A program made the translations under genes and the position numbers. Below the pieces are notes generated by a model. That model worked only from the letters and a program-made list of their open reading frames with translations. It made no database searches and was not told the DNA's origin. Below, piece by piece: positions 56,090 through 64,000 of a DNA stretch of 64,000 nucleotides. This DNA comes from Atherix ibis (taxonomy: Eukaryota; Arthropoda; Insecta; Diptera; Athericidae): contig OY282607.1 of NCBI GenBank assembly GCA_958298945.1, forward strand, positions 80,565,868-80,629,867, given 5' to 3'. Position 1 is the stretch's first letter; every line of letters begins with the position of its first letter.

Positions 56090-57150
56090 AAATGGCAGTA
56101 AAAGATAATTGCGTCATTCTAGGGTCTTAAAAATACACTTTTTTCGAAAATGTTTTAAAGGGCATGTTTCTAACAATATATTTTGAACTTTATGAACTAT
56201 TTTTTATATCAAATTTAAATAAATTAATGACATGAAAGATAATTATTATTTATCTCTTACAGTTCAGTTGATATAATGATTTTAATAATGTCGTTCTAAG
56301 GTCCAAAAATTAACCTCTTTTGGAGTGTATTCTAAAGAAAAGGTATTTCTCTTCCGTCTAGTTTTTTTTACTATCACTTTTTTAACTGTTTTTTTACTAT
56401 CACTTTTTTTTTAAGAAAAGGTTTTTTCGTATTCTGTTTATTCCTTCTTTTTATGTTTTTATTATTTTCGCATTTTTTTATCTCGCATTTAAACTATTTG
56501 TAAAATGATATTATTTGTGTCATTTTAGAGTTAATATAAGTTGAACTCTTTTTCGAGTATGCACTAAGAAAACGGATTTTTCAATCAGTTGAAACTACTT
56601 TTAATATCAATTCAAAATAATCTGTTTATATGAAAAATTAAAATAAAATCATTATTTATAAAATTAATATTTTTTGTTTCGTTTTAGGCTTCAAAACATT
56701 CTTTTTTGTAAGCATACTCTAAAGAAAAGAAATTGATTTTGCATATAATCTTTTTATTTTTTATTTTTTTTTAATATACCCGTTTTTTACACTAATTCTT
56801 TAAAACTACAATATTTTCCACTTAAAATAAATTAATTATATTAGAACTAAAAAATATTTATCTCTCATCGATCATAAGATAAAATTGAGTAATTTGAATT
56901 GTGTCATTTTAGGGTCCATAAAATTTAATGATTTTAGAAAAGAGCATTTCTGTTCTATTAAATCTTTTAATTTTTTGTTTTTATTACTTTGGTATTATTT
57001 TGAAATATTTTTTTTAAAAAACTTTTTGGAATTATATTCCATTTCAAATAAATTAATTGTATTAAAAATGAAAATTTATTTATCTATCATCGTTCAGTAT
57101 GTGTAGATACAATTGAATTATTTTAAGTGTGTCATTTTAAGACACAACCA
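56090..57150. repeat. Degenerate tandem array, about 160-230-bp unit
   Basis: A marker close to gtgtcattttagggtcc recurs near 56112, 56289, 56517, 56677, 56901 and 57130, mostly preceded by aaataaattaat and a tttatctctcatcg-like block and followed by ctctaaagaaaag-like sequence. Units differ strongly, so this is an old satellite-like array. Confidence 0.7.
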
Positions 57151-59639
57151 ATTCGATGATTTACAGAAAATGAATTGCATATAAAATATTTGAAATATAC
57201 AATATCAACTTTATATTAATTAATTATATTTAAAAGAAGAAAAAAAACGTATTTGATGAATGCTTCCGCTTAACCAAAAAAAAAAACTTGTTTTAAAACA
57301 AAAAAAAATATTTTTTTTTTCGTATTTTATTATTTTCAATCAATAAATTTTATTTAATCGTTTACACTCGGTAGGTAATTATAATTTCCCCAAAAGCCGA
57401 TTTCAATTTTAATTGCGCCAAGTAAATATTTGTCCGCAACTAACATAAAAGTTTTATGTTAATTATTTTTACTACTAAATCCATTTGACATGTCAAAAAT
57501 ACAATACATCTAAACCTAGTGTGTAAAGGATGGATGGATGATATTTGGAAAGTAAGCAAATTAAATTAAATGTGGTTTCCGTCTATAATATATAATAGAT
57601 ATGGGCATGACAGTACTGCATATCAAATGTGTAGAAGCATCTTATCAGAAAATATTTATGCTGAAATTTTTGGGTATTTTTTCAATAATTTATTTCTTAC
57701 CGTGTTCCTTTTTTTTTTTTGATGTGGTTGTGTTCTTTTTCTTCTTCATCTTTTTTCGATTTTTTCGATTTTTTTTAAATTTTTTTTTTGGTTTGGTTTG
57801 GTTTGTATATCGTATTATATTTCAAGATTATAAATGATCGCTCTCAAAAGGAATTTTCAAAGTAAATACTTAATATACAATAACGCTTATAATATATGAA
57901 AAGGACGTAAAAAGTATTAAGGTTGAATGGAGCAGCAGAACAAAAGCAACAAGGGATAAAAATCATGCGATAACACGCTAACAAAGACCGCCCGTCGAGT
58001 TATTGAATTCAAAAACAAACACTGCTAAATAAAAAAAACCGGATGAAAGAACCATAATACAATAATATATATATTTATGTATAGATAGGTAAATATATTG
58101 ATATGTATATATATATATGTATATATATATAGATATGTGTCAACATGTAGATAGATTTTTCTTGAGACCGCAGCGCATACGAGCGCACACAATCCAATCC
58201 ATCTATCCATTCATCCAACGTTAGGTTGATACTTCCATGCATACACGTATATATGTAAGTTTGGTGGACAGGCGCGTGTGTGAATATGGGTTTAGACTCT
58301 CGTATAAGTCATTACTTAAGAAAACTGTAAATAAGAGAATTAACAACAAAACAAAACCAGGCACATTTTCGAATATGTTATTGGTCGCTTAAAAAACACA
58401 ATGCGTACATTTAATTGGAATTTCTTCATTCTCCTTAATATGGATATTCTTTTTAAAAAAATTTCAGCGAATTTGAAGAGAGAGGACTTTTATCAATTCT
58501 TTGGATCAGTCAGAAATAGATAGGTTCCTCAGATATAAGCAGATAGTTATCAGGAAATATATTACTGAAGTGTTTGTTTATAGTTTCTGGTCCTCTTACA
58601 GTTTACGGGAGTAACAAAAAAATTATTTTATTTTATTTCATTTCAACAAAGTTTGTTTTCTTGGATATTTTTTTTTTGTTGTTGTTTTTATTTTTATTTA
58701 TTTCTTAAAATTTTTGTCTCTTGTTAATTCTTTGAAATAAAATAAACCCAACGCTTATCAATATCCACAATAGTCGCGAACAATATTTTTCGACTATGAG
58801 ATCCGAGGAGCACCACCAATTACTACAGATATTACCTATGCACGTACATACACACATTCATACATATACAATATATTGATACATGTTGTATAGTTATCCA
58901 TTGGTGGTGATGTACGCATGTCCCCAGACATCAAGATATTTATGTAGCTTGGTGCATATCGACCTGCTATTATATAGGACTACTTTATAATGATAGTGAT
59001 CCAGTAGTATCATGTGGCCTTTTTGGATAATAAACTAACTTTCGGATAAATTTATTCGAAACCAGTCTATAGTTATTGATGAATAAAAATTCTAAGATAA
59101 TTTATGTATGTGTTTATTATTGTTTTTATTATTATTATTATTATTATAACTATTATTAGCAGTATTCATCGTAAATGGGTATGGTTGAATTGGGGTAATG
59201 CATGAGTGCATTTATATCTTTTCCATATAAATACTCGTATTCTTGTGTACAAATGCATATTATTTTCATTAATCAAATTTATATAGATGCTATTGGGTAT
59301 AAATTTAATTTTATTTGTTTTATCTATACAGCTTAAACCTCATTATACGAATAAGAATAATATAAGGAATACTATGACTGTCCCAATTTTGAAACTTTCA
59401 CGCAATTTCGAACAGCAACGAATATAAAATTTATTTGTCAAACTGTCGATTCTAATATAATTTCTAATTTTTTTATTGTGTTTTGATTTAGAAAACTAGA
59501 AAAAAAAATATTTCACTTTTTTCTCTAGTTTTCCAAATCAGAAGAAACTTAATTTTATAATTAATTTTTTTTCCTCAATTTAAATATTGGAAAAAAATGT
59601 GAATAATTAACTGATCATCCAAATCGATGAAACTCAGTA
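57151..59639. other. AT-rich intergenic with microsatellites
   Basis: No gene recognised. It includes an (AT)n-rich tract at about 58060-58140 and an (ATT)n run at about 59126-59147. Confidence 0.5.
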
Positions 59640-61510
59640 ATGAATTCCAGTGCAGTTACTAGTCGCAGCCATTCGTATTTGTGTTAAAGTTTAGTTTAAG
59701 GTTGGCCATTGTACATTCTTCAGTGATGAGGTTCATATCTCGTCGCTTCATGGATACGTCAATAAGCAAAATTGCCATGTATGTGGTTTGGAAAATCCAC
59801 AATAGAGAGTAGAGAAACCATTATATTTGCTAAAATAAGTTGTAGAATTTGATCTGAAGTTGTATTTCTTTGAAAATGAAGGAGTTGAGGCCGTTATGGC
59901 TGTATGATGACCGACTTTTTTTTTATCTGAACTTGAAGGTTTGAACCTGGACAGTCCTAAGCCACTCTACACAACAAATTTTGACTTTATTGCGCAAAAA
60001 GCTCCCAGGACAATTGGCCTCTAAAATCGTGCGATTTATTGCCAAAGGACTTTTTCTTATAGTGCTACGTAAAAAGATATTCTTATATAAAAATATATAA
60101 TCATGGATACATCAATAAGCAAAATTGCCATGTATGTGGTTCTGAAAACCCACAGTAGATAGTAGAGAGCCCATAATATTTGCTATAAGAAACTGTCTAG
60201 TGTAGAGTTTGATCTGGAGTTGTTAGTGGCCCGTATTTCTTTGGAAATGAGACAGGAGCGACCGTTATGGCCGTATGATAACCGACTTTTTTTTTGTCTG
60301 AACTTGAAGGTTTGAATCTGGACCGTCCCAAGCCACACTACCAAACAAATTTTAACTTTATTACGCAAATATAGACAATTGGCCTCTAAAATCGTGCGAT
60401 TTATTGTCGAAGGACTTTTTCTTATTAAGTTTTTACGGATATAATTCTCAAACTTTACCACATTTAAAACCCAACATACCGACAACTAATGTCCGACTTA
60501 CAGACGGAATTATACGGAAAAGTCATTAAAAACTACTTCAAAAGGATCAAGTTCTCCAAGAAGTGTCCTGGTAGTCATTTGAAGGATGTTATTTTCCATA
60601 CATAATTGTAAGGTGCGAGCAAAGTATTTAAATACAAATTTTATGGAAATCTGAATTTTAAGAGTATTTTATTTGATTTTACTTTGCTCAAAATAATAAA
60701 ATTTTGACACAAATTTTATGTAAAATAATAAAATTTCAGTTCTTAAACATATCGTTTCTTATTTTCTAAGAAATTACAGGTTTTTAAACTTATTTAAGTT
60801 ATTAGTTTCTTATGATTTTAATTATGGATACGTCAATAGCAAAATTGCCATGTATGTGGTTCTGAAAACCCACAATGGATAGTAAAGAAATCATTATATT
60901 TGCTAAAATAAATTGTCTGGTATAGAGTTTGTTCTGAAGTTGTTACTGGCCCGTATTTCTTAGGAAGTGAAGAAGGAGAGACCGTTATGACCGTATGATA
61001 ATCGACTTTTTTGTAATCTGAACTTAAAGGTTTGAACCTAGACAGTCCAAAGCCACACTACCCAACAAATTTTGACTTTATTGTGCAAAGAGTTCCCAGA
61101 ACGCATAATTTCGAAATTTAGTATAGTCAACTAAAATCGTGCAATTTATTTTCGAAGGACTTTTTCTTATAAAGTTTTTACGGATATAATTCTCAAACTT
61201 TACCACATTTAAAACCGAACATCTCGAAAATTAATGGCCGACTTACAGACCAAACTATGCGGAATAGTCATTAAAAACTACTTCAAAAAGAAGAAGTCCT
61301 GCAAGAAGTTTCGTGGCAGTCATTTGAAGGGTATTATATTCCATACATAATTGCAAGGTGAAAGCAAAGTATTTAAATAAAATATTTTATCGAAATCTGA
61401 ATTTTAAATGATTTGAAAAATAAAAATATGTAAAATAATAAAATTTTGACACAACTTTTATGTAAAATAATAAAATTTCAGTTCAAAAACATGTAGTTTC
61501 TTATTTTCTA
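59640..61510 (+). mobile_element. DD41D relic in three tandem partial copies
   Basis: The block starting ggata(c)gtcaataagcaaaa recurs at about 59752, 60104 and 60824. Each copy can be read through KQNCHVCG, FENEG, a FWPELEGLNLDS-like segment and KIVRFIxEG. The second and third continue to ELYGKVIKNYFKRIK-like and GSHLKDVIFHT ends (60500-60605, 61250-61345). Upstream (59725-59760) is FSDEVHISSLHGY, the first catalytic box. The spacing of 352 bp then 720 bp shows segmental tandem duplication inside or between old elements. Non-functional. Confidence 0.7.
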
Positions 61511-61674
61511 AGAAATTACAGGTTTTTAAACTAATTTAAGTTATTAGTTTTTTATGATTTTACACAACAATTTTTTAACTTGTAAAATTTTTTTTACAAA
61601 ATGTACTGTTTTTTTACAAAAATTCTACGAATTAATAAAAAATTATATTTTTTTTTTTGAATTTTATGAGGTGT

Positions 61675-62050
61675 GGCAGAATAGTAATGAGAGCGATCTG
61701 GCAAAACGGCGAACTTTCCTTCCATATAGCTTGTACACATACATCAGTCTAGGAAGACGTACGTACAGTTTTAACGTCATCAGGTGATAAGTGAAAAGCT
61801 GTGTTTTAGTCAAGTGCGTTACGAAAATGAAACAGTGAAATTTGGAACAAAGAACCTTTGTGGATTAGTCATTACCAAAAGGACAAGTTTTTCGGTGACA
61901 TTAAGCATTTTTAGAGAGCTCAGAAGCACTGGTAGACGAACCTCGCTCAAGGAGGCCTTTAACATCGAAAACTGGTTAAAATGTGGAACCAGTGAGGTCT
62001 GTTGTCCAGTGAAACATTCAATCTTAGCCCGTGTAACATTCAATTTTTAT
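61675..62050 (+). mobile_element. Mariner 5' end fragment
   Basis: Starts with gtggcagaatagtaatgaga, like the ends at 24417 and 27325. It then encodes, with frameshifts, an N-terminal HTH region: VRYENETVKFGTKN, FRWH-stop-AFLESSEALVDEPRSRRP (the EDEPRSGRP motif). The sequence breaks off before the DDE domain. Confidence 0.6.
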
Positions 62051-63180
62051 TTTTTATAAATTTTCTGTATTATAATTATTAAAATAACCACCCATCTTTT
62101 TGTTATAAAAAAAACCAATTTTATAGTTTTTTGTTGTTGTTAAAATAGGATAAATTAAATTGAGTGATCTGTTTTGATTTAGCGATACTAAAACGTGTAC
62201 GGTCCCAAGTTCGAACCTAGCTCCTTAAAGAATTTACATTTCAGTACAAATGTTATTAGAAATGACCATAAATAAAATTTAATTTGATAGAAATGAAATT
62301 TATCTGTTTTTAAATAAAATAATCACATTATTATTTTGCTATTAAAAGATTATAATAATCTCTAAAAATTGACTATCTTAAAAACGGACACATTCAAAAT
62401 CTTAATGCATAAAAATTTGAATTGTAATATCTAAAAAATGCATCATTCTAAAAAGACGGTAATTTTATTTTTTTGGTCCTTTTTCGTGTTTATTTTAGTT
62501 TTGTAATTGCATTGGTAAAAAAAAGAATCCAATTACTTTCCCTATATTGTAGAAAATCGATTTTCAACAATAGGAAAACTAAATGTAATCAGTGCATTTA
62601 TTCTATGATTAAATTACATCAAACTTGAATTTATTACACTTGAAAAATATGACATCACTACATTAATGGGACACAGGAACCCTCCTTTGGTAACCAAAAC
62701 AAACCGATGAGAAAAGGAATTATCCCGGTAGTATCAGAAAGCATCCATCCCATCAACATCAATTTAATCCAAATTTGATTACTATGTGTAACAAAAGGAG
62801 GGGCTGTCGATTACTTTTGTGAAGATCTTACACCCTAAACTAGTCGAAAATCACTAAGCGGAATAGAAATTTAAGGGAGAATATACTTAACAAATTATGG
62901 ACGAGAGAAAACTCATTTCAATTTCATCCGAATTACATGTGATTTATGGGAGTTCAGCATTAAAAGGCCAACAAAATGCTGGGGTGGCCAATATCCGTAA
63001 CGGAAGCTTATTAACGGATATGGAAATTGTTGCTTGTACGTGTTTATATAGATTAATAAAGGGAATGAGTTCGAACACTTAAATTCATATAAGAGTATGT
63101 TCGAGTACCAGTTTGTTATTTGTACAACAAACGTGTATCTGCAATTTCTCAAAAATAATGCATTATAATAGATACACATA
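62051..63180. other. AT-rich, nothing recognised
   Basis: A possible decayed B box (aagttcgaaccta near 62210) hints at an old tRNA-derived repeat; otherwise no feature. Confidence 0.35.
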
Positions 63181-63506
63181 CAGGGTGTATCCTTAGATAA
63201 GACACGTCAGTTATAGGAGGTATGAAAAAATATTTCTCTTGCGCAGATAGGTACACCTTATGTGATCTATAGAAATTCATAGAAGTTTCCATCTAGAAGG
63301 TACTTTTTAATAAGTGATTTTAGATTTATTAATTTATCTAAGGTTATTTGAGGTGCCTTTTACAAAGAGAATTTTTCTGTTGAAATTTTTTTTAAACTAT
63401 TGAAAATGAGCGCTTCCATCCGAAATGCATTTTTTTTTTGGTTAAATTAGTCAAGAAATAATTTACAATAAATAAAAAAAAAATCTTTCAGACCTGGAAC
63501 ACCCTG
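63181..63506. mobile_element. MITE-like element, TA-flanked
   Basis: 326 bp with ends CAGGGTGTATCC and (inverse) CAGGGTGTTCC, each next to TA (63179-63180 and 63507-63508). No coding capacity. The ends resemble those of the 1.55 kb element in tan intron 1, so both may be mobilised by the same kind of transposase. Confidence 0.75.
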
Positions 63507-64000
63507 TATACTCTATACATCACCCACGCCAAAAAACAATCATTTGTTTGTATTTTGAATTAAACAATATGCTTACTATGAAAGTTTGCCTGTGTACGTA
63601 TTCTGATAGGATTGCATGTACCTCAGGGTGTCCTGCATCCAAGGGATTTATATTTGAGAAATGATGCCTTCGATAATTTGGATCAAAAATTGTTACTAGA
63701 AAGGATATCAAATATCAGTTAGATATAGAGTTACAATGGGATTAATACTTATAAGTTTATGTATTTTGATGAGTATGCGTACTTAGATTGGCTACTTGCA
63801 TTATCCGAACATACGTTAATAGTTTTCAAATTGCTTAATATCAAATCGTAGTGAATATTTATTTTTTAATAGCTAACATTTGCCATATTATAATTGATTT
63901 TACTTTATTAATACTAGTATTTTTTTTCTAATATTAAATGAATTTCTTCGAGAAAAAGGCTACAATGTATTTTTTAGTTGGCATCTTTATCTATGTTTGC
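63507..64000. other. Intergenic, nothing recognised
   Basis: AT-rich to the window end. No gene or repeat identified. Confidence 0.4.

Noticed and set aside
1..64000. CRISPR array, operon or other prokaryotic system
   Set aside because: Spliced genes, SINE/LINE content and insect orthologues show eukaryotic nuclear DNA; no direct-repeat/spacer pattern is present.

Overview
This is an AT-rich nuclear segment of an animal genome, almost certainly an insect and most likely a fly. Spliced genes with GT/AG introns are scattered among many class II elements (mariner, a DD41D rosa-like family, Tigger/pogo), LINE fragments (R1, RTE, Jockey clades), a tRNA-headed SINE and MITE-like repeats. A complete orthologue of insect tan supports the insect call; the order is inferred from tan length and the rosa-type element and is less sure.

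Host genes, left to right: (1) the 3' exons of a USP1-like deubiquitinase (+, 55-2609, 5' part outside the window). (2) A minus-strand coiled-coil gene whose five 5' exons (17136-15746) join in phase to a 3.3 kb terminal exon (9082-5747) across a 6.7 kb intron full of transposons; that exon carries two in-frame minisatellites. (3) tan (-, 35070-23948), eight exons that splice to 386 codons, with introns 1, 3 and 7 loaded with nested transposons. (4) Cisd2 (+, 36815-38239), three exons, 131 aa. (5) Uba5 (-, 40067-38848), two exons, 389 aa, convergent with Cisd2. tan and Cisd2 are divergent. These are unrelated housekeeping or pigment genes, not a pathway cluster.

Repeats dominate the rest. 3.6-5.0 kb holds R1-type 3' tails; 9.6-14.3 kb mariner, Tigger and an R1 LINE; 18.5-23.7 kb several Tc1/mariner relics, including a recent mariner inserted inside a rosa-like transposase gene; 24.4-27.3 kb a nest of mariner, RTE and a second, full-length copy of the same recent mariner; 28.7-33.5 kb further elements in tan introns; 42.3-43.3 kb a mauritiana-like mariner; 46.4-48.7 kb a SINE with target-site duplication, an R1 fragment and a deleted rosa copy; 51-54.8 kb relics; 56.1-57.2 kb a degenerate tandem array; 59.6-62.1 kb tandemly duplicated DD41D relics and a mariner 5' end; 63.2-63.5 kb a MITE. 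The last 10 kb contain no gene I can support.

Exon coordinates were placed by eye from splice consensus, reading phase and remembered family sequence. Phases and lengths for tan, Cisd2 and Uba5 close exactly. Element borders marked 'about' are approximate.
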